This document shows positions 13,768-20,723 of a stretch of 24,559 nt of DNA, piece by piece (position 1 is the first letter of the stretch; each line of letters starts with the position of its first letter). A model generated the notes under the pieces. The model searched no databases. It saw only the letters and a program-made list of their open reading frames with translations, and was not told where the DNA came from. The stretch lies in NCBI GenBank assembly GCA_910587025.1, contig CAJUKR010000023.1:1-24559 (forward strand). Reading direction: 5' to 3'. Source of the DNA: an uncultured Christensenellaceae bacterium. Lineage in GTDB: Bacteria; Bacillota; Clostridia; Christensenellales; Pumilibacteraceae. Both the position numbers and the translations under genes were made by a program.

Positions 13768-14283
13768 TTACAGTATACTGTTGCCGTGCGAATCTATCGC
13801 GACGAGCAGAGGCAGATCTTTTACGGTCAGTTTACGCACCGCTTCGCAGCCGAGGTCGGGGTATGCGACGTCTTCGCATGCCGTTATGCGGCTTTTAATG
13901 AGCGCGGCGGCGCCGCCTACCGCGATGAGATATACGGCTTTGTTCTTTATCATGCTCGCGATCACGTCGTCGCTTCGCTTTCCTTTGCCTATCATTACTT
14001 TGAGTCCGAGCCCGAGCATCGTCGGCGTATAGTCGTCCATGCGCGCGCTCGTCGTAGGTCCGCACGACCCGATGACTTCGCCCGTTCTCGTCGGCGTAGG
14101 TCCCGCATAATATATTGCCGCGCCGCGTACGTCGAAGGGCAGGGGCTTGTTCTCCGCCGCCGCTTCGGTCATGCGCTTGTGCGCCGCGTCGCGCGCCGTG
14201 TATATCGTTCCCGAAAAGGAGACCGCGTCGCCTGCTTCGAGCGTCGTAACGTCCGTTTCGTTCGTCATGGGCTTAACGTTCAT
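13768..14283 (-). CDS. Class I fumarate hydratase beta subunit (or tartrate dehydratase beta)
   Basis: The 171-residue protein matches the C-terminal half of class I (4Fe-4S) fumarases and TtdB. Landmarks are SGTIYTARDAAHKRM (24-38), the substrate-binding region YYAGPTPTRTGEVIGSCGPTTSARMD (in two parts of 58-83) and MIGKGKRS (97-104). With the alpha subunit it reversibly hydrates fumarate to malate, using an oxygen-sensitive cluster carried by the alpha subunit. The start at 14283 follows GGAGGTG (14291-14297) at 7 nt. The gene overlaps the end of the alpha gene by 11 nt, so translation is probably coupled. The split arrangement is typical of anaerobes; E. coli FumA is the fused form. Sequence alone does not separate fumarase from L-tartrate dehydratase. 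Confidence 0.92.
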   Translation of the reverse strand: MNVKPMTNETDVTTLEAGDAVSFSGTIYTARDAAHKRMTEAAAENKPLPFDVRGAAIYYAGPTPTRTGEVIGSCGPTTSARMDDYTPTMLGLGLKVMIGKGKRSDDVIASMIKNKAVYLIAVGGAAALIKSRITACEDVAYPDLGCEAVRKLTVKDLPLLVAIDSHGNSIL

Positions 14284-15106
14284 CGAATTTCACCTCCGCG
14301 TGTCTGACGCTGTGGCATTGTACGGTGACGGCGACGGGGAGCATGCCTATATGCGTTGGCGCGATTTCGACCGCGCAGGCAAGCGCCGTATGTTTTCCGC
14401 CCAATCCCTGCGCTCCTATTCCGAGCGCGTTTACTTCGCTCAGTATCTCTTTTTCGAGCTCGGCGACTTCGGGATCGGGAGAGCTTTCGCCGCATTTGCG
14501 TAGCAAAGCCGTTTTGGACAGCAGAGCGGCTTTATCCATCGTTCCGCCCACTCCCACGCCGAGCAGTATGGGCGGACAGGGATTTGCGCCCGCTTCTTTT
14601 ACGATGTTTACCGCGGCGTCGATTATGCCGCGTTTCCCTTTTGACGGAGTGAGCATTCTGACGCCGCCCATATTTTCGCTTCCCGCGCCTTTGGCAAGAA
14701 ATTTTACGGTAAGACCGTCGCCGGGTACGACGTCGTAATAAATTACGGGCGGCGTATTATCGCGAGTATTTATCCGGGTGAGTGGATGGGCGATCGATTT
14801 TCGCCCGTCCTTATATCCGAGCCTGACGCCCTCTTCCAGCGCGTCCGCGAGCGATCCGTCGAACGTCGCGTCCTGTCCGACCGTTACCATGAGCATGGCG
14901 ACGCCCGTATCCTGGCACGGATAACTGTCCGTGCGCTCGGCGACCTCGTCGTTTTCTATGATCTGAGCGAGCGCCCATTTCGCGCGTTCGTTATTCTCGT
15001 CGTCATAAGCGGCTTTGAGCATGCCGAGAACGTCGCAGTCCACTCTTTTGAGCGCGGCGTCGACGGCTTCCGACAGCCTCGAAACAATATCTTTGCAATT
15101 ATACAT
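14273..15106 (-). CDS. Class I fumarate hydratase alpha subunit (or tartrate dehydratase alpha)
   Basis: The 277-residue protein carries the three Cys ligands of the 4Fe-4S cluster: Cys64 (SYPCQDTG), Cys177 (GANPCPPI) and Cys264 (TVQCHSVRHAE). Other family motifs are HPLTRINTRDNTPPVI (107-122), GAGSENMG (140-147) and GVGVGGTMDKA (183-193). It forms the catalytic subunit with the beta protein encoded directly downstream. The start codon at 15106 has no ribosome binding site. Instead TATAAT lies only 6 nt upstream, so the mRNA is predicted to begin at the A of ATG (leaderless). The next internal Met (29) would cut into the domain. The divergent walJ gene shares the promoter region. Fumarase in such a bacterium probably serves reductive TCA or fermentation branches; no other TCA gene is nearby. 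Confidence 0.94.
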   Translation of the reverse strand: MYNCKDIVSRLSEAVDAALKRVDCDVLGMLKAAYDDENNERAKWALAQIIENDEVAERTDSYPCQDTGVAMLMVTVGQDATFDGSLADALEEGVRLGYKDGRKSIAHPLTRINTRDNTPPVIYYDVVPGDGLTVKFLAKGAGSENMGGVRMLTPSKGKRGIIDAAVNIVKEAGANPCPPILLGVGVGGTMDKAALLSKTALLRKCGESSPDPEVAELEKEILSEVNALGIGAQGLGGKHTALACAVEIAPTHIGMLPVAVTVQCHSVRHAEVKFDER

Positions 15107-15112
15107 ACCGAG

Positions 15113-15141
15113 ATTATATCACACGGGATTGACAAAGTCAA
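15113..15141 (-). promoter_or_regulatory. Leaderless promoter of the fumarase operon
   Basis: On the minus strand TTGACT (plus 15136-15141) and TATAAT (15113-15118) are 17 bp apart. Only 6 nt separate the -10 box from the start codon at 15106, so transcription should begin at or next to the A of ATG. The -35 box lies inside the spacer of the opposing walJ promoter. Confidence 0.8.
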
Positions 15142-15157
15142 CGGTCGCTGTTATAAT
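15129..15157 (+). promoter_or_regulatory. Leaderless promoter of the walJ operon
   Basis: TTGACA (15129-15134) and TATAAT (15152-15157), both perfect, are 17 bp apart. The ATG of walJ begins 6 nt after the -10 box. The -35 box lies inside the spacer of the fumarase promoter; the two -35 boxes together form TTGAC-N3-GTCAA. Confidence 0.85.
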
Positions 15158-15163
15158 ACATAT

Positions 15164-15925
15164 ATGGCGCTTAGGATTTGCAGCATTGCCAGCGGAAGCA
15201 AAGGTAATTGTATATACATAGGGAGCGGCAGAACGTCGCTTCTCCTCGATTTCGGAGTATCGTGCCGACGCGTAAACGGATCGCTTGTACGTATCGGCGC
15301 GGGCGGAGTATCGGACGTATTCGTCACGCACACGCATTCCGATCATATACGTTATCTTCCCGACGTGTCGGAGCGAGGGGCTACCGTTCATTATAACAGA
15401 GTGCTGCACGGCGGGCTTTGCGGCAGGCTGAAGGGCGGGCGCGACGAGTTCTCGGGCGACGTGTGCGTCGGCGACATAACGGTGTCCGCGTTCCCGGTTT
15501 CGCACGACGTGCCATGCTTCGGCTATTCGTTTTACAGCGAAGGAAGCAAGATCACGGTCGTGACCGATCTCGGCATTATGCCCAAAACCACGCTGGAGGC
15601 GCTTGCCGATTCCGATGTCGTGCTGATCGAATCGAATTACGATCCCGAAATGCTGAAAAACAATTATTGTTACCCCGCATACTTGAAAGCGCGGATAGCG
15701 GGGACGCGCGGGCATCTGTCCAACGCCGAATGCGCCGAATGCGTCGCATACCTTGCCGGAAAAGGCGTCGGGCATATCATGCTCGGGCATTTGTCCGAAC
15801 AGAACAATACTCCCGAGCTTGCGCTTCGCACCGCGAAAGAAGCGCTCGTGAAATATAACTTAAAAGGAAAAGTCGACTTGACGGTTGCGGTACAAAACGA
15901 GATGTCGGAGGTGATAGAGGTTTGA
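15164..15925 (+). CDS. walJ: WalJ/YycJ-type metallo-beta-lactamase-fold hydrolase
   Basis: The 253-residue protein has the metallo-beta-lactamase signature THTHSDH (55-61), further metal-ligand candidates His114 (PVSHDVP), Asp135 (VVTDLG) and His209 (MLGHLSE), and family hallmarks GSKGNC (11-16) and GTRGHLSN (180-187). It matches YycJ/WalJ, a cytoplasmic hydrolase of the walRK neighbourhood in Bacillota, linked in other species to DNA repair and cell-wall/division control. The frame is open upstream, but the protein starts properly at ATG 15164, which has no ribosome binding site and lies 6 nt after a perfect TATAAT: a predicted leaderless start. It heads a tightly packed operon with the CPBP protease, GH2, rlmH, M14 and tadA genes. 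Nuclease activity is family inference. Confidence 0.93.
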   Translation: MALRICSIASGSKGNCIYIGSGRTSLLLDFGVSCRRVNGSLVRIGAGGVSDVFVTHTHSDHIRYLPDVSERGATVHYNRVLHGGLCGRLKGGRDEFSGDVCVGDITVSAFPVSHDVPCFGYSFYSEGSKITVVTDLGIMPKTTLEALADSDVVLIESNYDPEMLKNNYCYPAYLKARIAGTRGHLSNAECAECVAYLAGKGVGHIMLGHLSEQNNTPELALRTAKEALVKYNLKGKVDLTVAVQNEMSEVIEV

Positions 15926-16923
15926 AACCAAGGCTTCTGAAAAGATATTCCGCCGTAGAGGGCGGGTTTTCGTACGTCACTGCGGTGGTGGCTTTTCTCA
16001 TAATGACCCTGATATATTTGGCGGTCATGAGCCGCTTCGAAGAAGGGACGGCGGGTTACGATGTGGTGAGTTTTTTGCTCAATTCGCTCATTCAGCTTTG
16101 TTTCCTGATAGCCGCGCTTCAGCCCGCCCGCGTACTCGGCAGCCGTCCTACGTATTATTTCGCAAAACCCCGAATGCGCGAATGTCTGATCGCCGTCGGC
16201 TTGACCGTAGTGTGCGTGGTCGGTTTCGACGCGCTCGCCATAGCGTTTACTTACGCGCTTCGGGCTAACGGTTATCACGGCGGGGCGGTCGTGTCCTTCG
16301 ACGGACCTCTCACGATAATCCTGTCCGTTATTCGCGTGGCGCTTATCGCGCCCGTATGCGAAGAACTGTTGTTCCGCGGCAGTGTGCTTTCTTCGCTCGG
16401 TGTGACGGGGAACATTTCTTCCCGCCGTCGCATTCCGTTTATGGTCGTAACGTGCGGACTGCTCTTCGCGCTCATACATATGAATCCGCTTCAGACGGTA
16501 TATCAGTTTATGTTCGGGTGCGCGCTTGCGTATATCACCGTGCGGTTCGGCAATATAATCCCCGCAATAATAATGCACGCGCTCAACAACGCGATCGGAT
16601 TCGTTTTGTCGATCCCCGCGATCGACGGCGCTGTTTCGGGCTGGGTCACGCAGGTGATGGAAAGCGGTTACGGCATAGCCGTATGGCTGATCGTCGGCGT
16701 TGCTCTCGCATTGCTTGCGGCGTTTGCGGTGCGCTTTGTCGGTCGCAGATTCGGCGGGCGCGATCCCGTTTCTCCCGAGCCGCCGGACGAGCGTGCTTCG
16801 GTCGAGAAGTTCCATCCGTCTGCAGACGACGGCGGAACGCTCGCCGGACTGATACTCATAAGCGTGGGCGTGCTCATATGCGTCGTCATGTGGGTGGCGT
16901 CGCTTGTGCTCGGTTTTTCTTGA
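15922..16923 (+). CDS. CPBP-family intramembrane metalloprotease
   Basis: The 333-residue membrane protein carries the three CPBP (Abi/CAAX-protease-like) motifs: CEELLFRG with Glu147, Glu148 and Arg152; FALIHMNP with His186; and IIMHALNN with His219 and Asn223. About eight hydrophobic segments are visible, with a charged cytoplasmic loop (about 275-305) before the last one. Such proteins cleave membrane substrates and in Bacillota are tied to bacteriocin immunity, signal control or protein processing. The TTG start at 15922 overlaps the walJ stop (TTGA), with GGAGG at 15907-15911 and GAGG at 15917-15920 upstream, so translation is coupled. In Bacillus-type genomes the walJ-to-rlmH interval usually holds an HtrA-type serine protease; here this metalloprotease occupies part of it (inference on functional replacement). 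Confidence 0.9.
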   Translation: MKPRLLKRYSAVEGGFSYVTAVVAFLIMTLIYLAVMSRFEEGTAGYDVVSFLLNSLIQLCFLIAALQPARVLGSRPTYYFAKPRMRECLIAVGLTVVCVVGFDALAIAFTYALRANGYHGGAVVSFDGPLTIILSVIRVALIAPVCEELLFRGSVLSSLGVTGNISSRRRIPFMVVTCGLLFALIHMNPLQTVYQFMFGCALAYITVRFGNIIPAIIMHALNNAIGFVLSIPAIDGAVSGWVTQVMESGYGIAVWLIVGVALALLAAFAVRFVGRRFGGRDPVSPEPPDERASVEKFHPSADDGGTLAGLILISVGVLICVVMWVASLVLGFS

Positions 16924-16944
16924 AAAACTTAAGGATGGGAAAAT

Positions 16945-18684
16945 ATGATCTTTACACCCGAATTCGATGACGGTAAAAGCGGTATTCCTCTTTGCGAGTA
17001 TCCGCGCCCGCAGTTTAAGCGGGACAGTTATTTTCCGCTGAACGGGGAATGGGACTATGCCGTAACGTCGTCGCGCGAGACCTCGACTGAGTATGACGGA
17101 AAAATACTCGTGCCGTATTCGCCCGAATCGAAAGCGTCTGGCGCGGCGCGCGGGCCGAAAGCGGACGAGTTTTTGCATTACCGTCGTTTTTTTACGCTTC
17201 CCGACGGATTCGATATCGGGCGCGTGCTTCTTAACGTCGGCGCGTGCGATCAGGTCTGCGAAATAAAACTGAACGGTATTACGGTCGGTTCGCACGAGGG
17301 CGGGTATCTGCCGTTTGCCGTCGAGTTGACCGCCGCGCTTAAGAGCGGCGAAAACGAACTTACGTTTGTCGTGACCGACGATGCGTCGTCACACATTTAC
17401 GGCCGCGGAAAACAGAGCTATGCTCGCGGCGGGATATGGTACACGGCGACGAGTGGGATATGGCAGTCGGTGTGGCTGGAAAGTGTGCCCGAAACATACA
17501 TCCGCTCGGTCAAACTGACGCCCGATTGCGACAGCCGCACGCTGAAAGTATCGGTAGACTGCGACGCGGACGCGCTGATCGAAGCATTCGACGGAGATAA
17601 GGTCATAGCGAGCGGGCGCGGCAGAGATATAACGCTCGACGTTTCGGTCTGTAAACCGTGGTCGCCGTCTTCGCCCGAACTGTATCCGATCCGCATTACG
17701 GCGGGAAGCGACGTCGTCGAAAGCTATTTCGGTCTGCGCTCTTTCACCGAGACCGTTTCGGACGGGACGCACCTTTTCGCGGTGAACGGCATACCTGTTT
17801 TTCATAACGGTTTGCTCGATCAAGGATACTGGCGGGACGGAATTTATACTCCGCCGTCGGCGCGCGCCATGTACGACGGGATCAAGGCGGTCGTAGATCT
17901 CGGCTTCAATATGCTCAGAAAGCATATAAAGATCGAGCCTGCGCTTTGGTATTATTACTGCGACGTGCTCGGCGTGCTGGTATGGCAGGACATGATCAAC
18001 GGCGGCGGGCGGTATTCGAAATTGCGTATCAATCTCTGTCCGTTCGTCAATCTGCATATAAACGACCGAAATTACCGTAAGATGAAGCGCGACGATCCCG
18101 CTTCCCGCGAGTGGTTCATGCGCGAGGCGGCGGATACGATAAAGACTCTGTATAACGCGGTGTCGGTCTGTCTGTGGACGCCGTTTAACGAGGCGTGGGG
18201 ACAGTTCGATGCCGTAGAGGTATGGAAGAAACTCAGAGCGATCGACGATACCAGGCTGTACGACCACGCGAGCGGCTGGCAGGATAAGGGCGGCGGCAAT
18301 ATAAAAAGCCGTCATATATATTTCCGCAAAGTGCGGCTTAAGCGCGACAAAAAACGCATACTCGCGCTCACCGAGTTCGGCGGATATTCGTTTACGGACG
18401 AGCTTAAGAAAAAGACGTTCGGTTATAAAAAATTCGAATCGCGTGAAAAATACTCGGCGGCGGTTACGCGTCTGTACGAGAAAGAGATACTTCCGCTCAT
18501 AAAAAAGGCGGGGTTGAGCGCGACGGTATACACTCAGCTTACCGACGTCGAGGACGAGATAAACGGACTGTTTACGCCGGACGGAAAATTGAAGCCGGAC
18601 GGCGCGGAGATCGCGCGTGTGAACGCAAAACTGAAGAACGCGTTTGACGGGCTATACGCAAAGCCGCAAGGAGACGACAGGTGA
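16945..18684 (+). CDS. Glycoside hydrolase family 2 protein (beta-galactosidase/glucuronidase type)
   Basis: The 579-residue protein has the GH2 order. First comes an N-terminal sugar-binding jelly-roll domain (about 25-180, with LNGEWDYAV and the ARGGIWYTATSGIWQSVWLE signature at 160-179). Then come an immunoglobulin-like middle domain (about 183-275) and a TIM-barrel domain. The acid/base Glu416 lies in WTPFNEAWGQ and the likely nucleophile Glu477 in LALTEFGGYS. There is no signal peptide, so it probably acts on imported oligosaccharides in the cytoplasm. Substrate cannot be read from sequence; beta-galactoside, glucuronide or mannoside are all possible. AAGGATGGG precedes the ATG at 16945. 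The gene ends overlapping rlmH by 4 nt (GTGA). A catabolic enzyme inside a walJ-rlmH operon is unusual. Confidence 0.9.
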   Translation: MIFTPEFDDGKSGIPLCEYPRPQFKRDSYFPLNGEWDYAVTSSRETSTEYDGKILVPYSPESKASGAARGPKADEFLHYRRFFTLPDGFDIGRVLLNVGACDQVCEIKLNGITVGSHEGGYLPFAVELTAALKSGENELTFVVTDDASSHIYGRGKQSYARGGIWYTATSGIWQSVWLESVPETYIRSVKLTPDCDSRTLKVSVDCDADALIEAFDGDKVIASGRGRDITLDVSVCKPWSPSSPELYPIRITAGSDVVESYFGLRSFTETVSDGTHLFAVNGIPVFHNGLLDQGYWRDGIYTPPSARAMYDGIKAVVDLGFNMLRKHIKIEPALWYYYCDVLGVLVWQDMINGGGRYSKLRINLCPFVNLHINDRNYRKMKRDDPASREWFMREAADTIKTLYNAVSVCLWTPFNEAWGQFDAVEVWKKLRAIDDTRLYDHASGWQDKGGGNIKSRHIYFRKVRLKRDKKRILALTEFGGYSFTDELKKKTFGYKKFESREKYSAAVTRLYEKEILPLIKKAGLSATVYTQLTDVEDEINGLFTPDGKLKPDGAEIARVNAKLKNAFDGLYAKPQGDDR

Positions 18685-19130
18685 AAAAGCTCGAGATACT
18701 TTGCGTAGGAAAGATCAAGGAAAAGTATTTTACCGACGGCGTGGACGAATACGTCAGACGGCTTGGCAAATATTGCGACGCGACCGTAGTCGAATTGCCG
18801 GACAGCCGCGACGACGGCAGAGCGGCGGAAACGGAGAGCGAAGCGTTGCTTTCGAGAATGAACGGTTTTTGCATACTGACCGATCTTCGCGGCAAACAGC
18901 TTTCGAGCGAGGAGTTCGCGACGGTTATCGACGGCGCATATCTGCATTGCCCGAAAGTCCAGATCGTGATAGGCGGAAGCCGCGGCGTTACCGACGCAGT
19001 GCGCGCCCGCGCCGATGCGCTCGTATCTTTCGGCAGAATGACTTATCCGCACAGGCTCATGCGCGTCATAGTCGCGGAACAGGCGTATCGGGCGTTTTCC
19101 ATACTCGCAGGCTCGTCGTATCATAAGTAA
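18681..19130 (+). CDS. rlmH: 23S rRNA (pseudouridine1915-N3)-methyltransferase RlmH
   Basis: The 149-residue SPOUT-class protein has typical RlmH length and motifs. These are the N-terminal LEILCVGKIKEKY, the SAM-binding-knot IVIGGSRGVTD (95-105), and the C-terminal signature running from FGRMTYPHRLMRVIVAEQAYRA (117-138, split here by description) to SSYHK. Most homologues end GxPYHK; here the Pro is Ser. RlmH methylates pseudouridine 1915 in helix 69 of 23S rRNA on assembled ribosomes. The GTG at 18681 overlaps the GH2 stop, with AAGGAG 7 nt upstream. Its position downstream of walJ agrees with the conserved walJ-htrA-rlmH order of Bacillota, with the intervening genes replaced. Confidence 0.97.
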   Translation: MKKLEILCVGKIKEKYFTDGVDEYVRRLGKYCDATVVELPDSRDDGRAAETESEALLSRMNGFCILTDLRGKQLSSEEFATVIDGAYLHCPKVQIVIGGSRGVTDAVRARADALVSFGRMTYPHRLMRVIVAEQAYRAFSILAGSSYHK

Positions 19131-19172
19131 CGCGGTCATTCCTCGGCGCGCGGTCGCATAATATAAAGTATT

Positions 19173-20009
19173 ATGTACGACTACGAAGCATTGAGAAATG
19201 ACGTGTGTAAACTTTGCCGCAGCGGCGTAGAGTGCGGCACGATCGGCAGATCGGTAAGCGGCGCTCACTTGGTATATTTTCATTTGGGGCCTAAAAGCGG
19301 CGATCAGATAATTATTCAGGGCGGTATACACGCCCGCGAATGGGTGACGGCGTTGCTCGTCGAAAGACAGGTCGAAACGCTCATGTGCGAAGATCTGCCG
19401 CTCGGCGTATACTTTCTTCCCATGACGAACCCCGACGGCGCAACCCTCGTTCAGCGCGGCGCGGAAGCGTTCCCAGAGTACGCCGCAAGCCTTTTGGCAG
19501 TCAACGGGCACAATGATTTTTCGATGTGGAAAGCCAACTTGCGGGCGGTCGATCTCAACTGCAATTTCGAAGCGAAGTGGGGTACGGGCGAAAGCAACGT
19601 GACCGAACCCGCGCCGTCGTCGTTTATCGGGTATCTTTCTGTGAGCGAACCCGAAACACGCGCTCTCGTGCGTTTTACCCGCGCGGTTAAGCCGATCGCG
19701 ACGGTGAGTTACCATGCACTCGGGCGGGAAGTTTATTACGAGTTCGGTCAGAAAGGGGAGCGGCTTGCCCGCGACAGACATATTGCGGAAATTACGGCGG
19801 ATGCTCTCGGGTATAGGCTCGTGCACGGAGATCTCGGGAGCGCGGGCGGATATAAGGACTGGTGCGTGTCCGAGCTCGGAATTCCCGCGCTTACCATAGA
19901 AATAATAAGCGAGCGGTTTTCTCATCCGCTCGACGAGTCCGCGCTCGAAGGAGAGGAGAAAAACTTATGGCTTCCGAAGCTGTTGATCGAGACGATAAAA
20001 AATTCATGA
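19173..20009 (+). CDS. M14-family zinc carboxypeptidase, probably gamma-D-glutamyl-DAP type
   Basis: The 278-residue protein has the M14 core: zinc ligands His53 and Glu56 (GGIHAREW), His181 (TVSYHALGRE) and the catalytic Glu243 (ALTIEI). NPDG (87-90) and NLRAVDLNCNF (122-132) are also present. In pancreatic-type enzymes the last motif is DxNRN; here Cys130 replaces the Arg that binds the substrate carboxylate. This fits bacterial enzymes cutting gamma-D-Glu-meso-DAP bonds of muropeptides, but is inference. It lacks a signal peptide, so it likely recycles imported cell-wall peptides. The ATG at 19173 has no ribosome binding site; TATAAA at 19162-19167 lies 5 nt upstream, so a leaderless start is possible though the -35 is poor. 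Its 3' end overlaps tadA by 43 nt. Confidence 0.88.
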   Translation: MYDYEALRNDVCKLCRSGVECGTIGRSVSGAHLVYFHLGPKSGDQIIIQGGIHAREWVTALLVERQVETLMCEDLPLGVYFLPMTNPDGATLVQRGAEAFPEYAASLLAVNGHNDFSMWKANLRAVDLNCNFEAKWGTGESNVTEPAPSSFIGYLSVSEPETRALVRFTRAVKPIATVSYHALGREVYYEFGQKGERLARDRHIAEITADALGYRLVHGDLGSAGGYKDWCVSELGIPALTIEIISERFSHPLDESALEGEEKNLWLPKLLIETIKNS

Positions 20010-20461
20010 CCGCCGCGCTGAGGGAAGCGGAAAAAGCAGAGGCGAAGAGCGAAGTTCCCGTCGGAGCGGTCATCGTTTGCGACGGCAAAATAATCGCCCG
20101 CGCTCATAACGTTCGCGGCATAGCCTGCGACCCGACGGCTCACGCCGAAATCAACGCGCTCAGAAAAGCGGGGAAAAAACTCGGACACTGGAATCTCGAA
20201 GGGTGCGATCTTTATGTGACGAAAGAACCGTGCGTGATGTGCGCGGGCGCGATAGTACTGTCGCGTATACGCCGCGTTCGTTACGGCGCGTTCGATAAAC
20301 GTTTCGGTTGCGGCGGCACGGTGCTGAGCCTGACCGACAACCCGATTTTCAATCATCGCGCGGATACGGAGGGCGGCATAATGGAATGCGAATGCGCAAA
20401 ACTGCTCACCGATTTTTTCAAAGCCCGCCGCGTGAAAAAGTCCGTCGACGAAGAACAATAA
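19967..20461 (+). CDS. tadA: tRNA-specific adenosine deaminase
   Basis: The 164-residue protein has the cytidine/deoxycytidylate-deaminase zinc motifs of TadA: His59-Ala-Glu61 (TAHAEINAL) and Pro88-Cys89-x2-Cys92 (KEPCVMCAGAI). The TadA-specific RIRRVRYGAFD and GCGGTVLSL follow. It converts adenosine 34 to inosine in tRNA-Arg(ACG), an essential wobble modification. The frame is open upstream to 19862, but GAGAGGAG precedes the ATG at 19967 and the protein then starts like its family. It overlaps the end of the M14 gene in another frame, so expression is coupled to the walJ operon. In many Bacillota the SRP RNA and dnaX follow tadA; neither is seen here. The operon ends at the terminator at 20482. 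Confidence 0.95.
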   Translation: MASEAVDRDDKKFMTAALREAEKAEAKSEVPVGAVIVCDGKIIARAHNVRGIACDPTAHAEINALRKAGKKLGHWNLEGCDLYVTKEPCVMCAGAIVLSRIRRVRYGAFDKRFGCGGTVLSLTDNPIFNHRADTEGGIMECECAKLLTDFFKARRVKKSVDEEQ

Positions 20462-20481
20462 AGACGAATCAATATATAATA

Positions 20482-20527
20482 AAAACCGCATTTCGAAATC
20501 ATCGCAGATTTCGGAGTGCGGTTTTAT
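20482..20527 (+). terminator. Terminator of the walJ-tadA operon
   Basis: AAAACCGCA (20482-20490) pairs with TGCGGTTTT (20517-20525). An inner CGAAAT/ATTTCG helix (20494-20499 with 20508-20513) makes a long stem. It sits about 20 nt after the tadA stop. Confidence 0.8.
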
Positions 20528-20623
20528 CTTTACGTAAGATTCGTTTTCCTTATTTTTAAGCATATCACATTATTTATAATATGTCAATACGTTTTCGAAA
20601 AATATCTCATGTAAAATTTTGCA

Positions 20624-20671
20624 AATACATATTGTGTTATGTATTGAAAAATGTTAAAATAATACTATAAC
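20624..20671 (+). promoter_or_regulatory. Promoter with overlapping inverted repeat, upstream of LRR/InlB gene 1
   Basis: TTGAAA (20644-20649) and TATAAC (20666-20671) are 16 bp apart. Overlapping the -35 is an inverted repeat AATACAT (20624-20630) and ATGTATT (20639-20645) with an 8-nt spacer, a possible repressor site. The leader is about 45 nt. Confidence 0.5.
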
Positions 20672-20723
20672 GGTCAAGTGTGCCGTAATAGGAACGCTTT
20701 TCAAGAAAGAGAGGTAACGGGAA

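Noticed and set aside
15670..17295. Long minus-strand open frame of over 500 codons opposite walJ, the CPBP gene and GH2
   Set aside because: It lies antisense to three well-supported genes, has a Arg/His-rich composition typical of a complementary frame in G+C-rich coding sequence, and has no convincing start signal or domain. Similar antisense frames at 4098-5396, 8931-10295 and 18534-19925 were dismissed for the same reason.
20462..20723. SRP RNA gene after tadA, expected from the usual Bacillota order
   Set aside because: The stretch holds only the operon terminator and the next promoter; no SRP helix 8 signature was seen.
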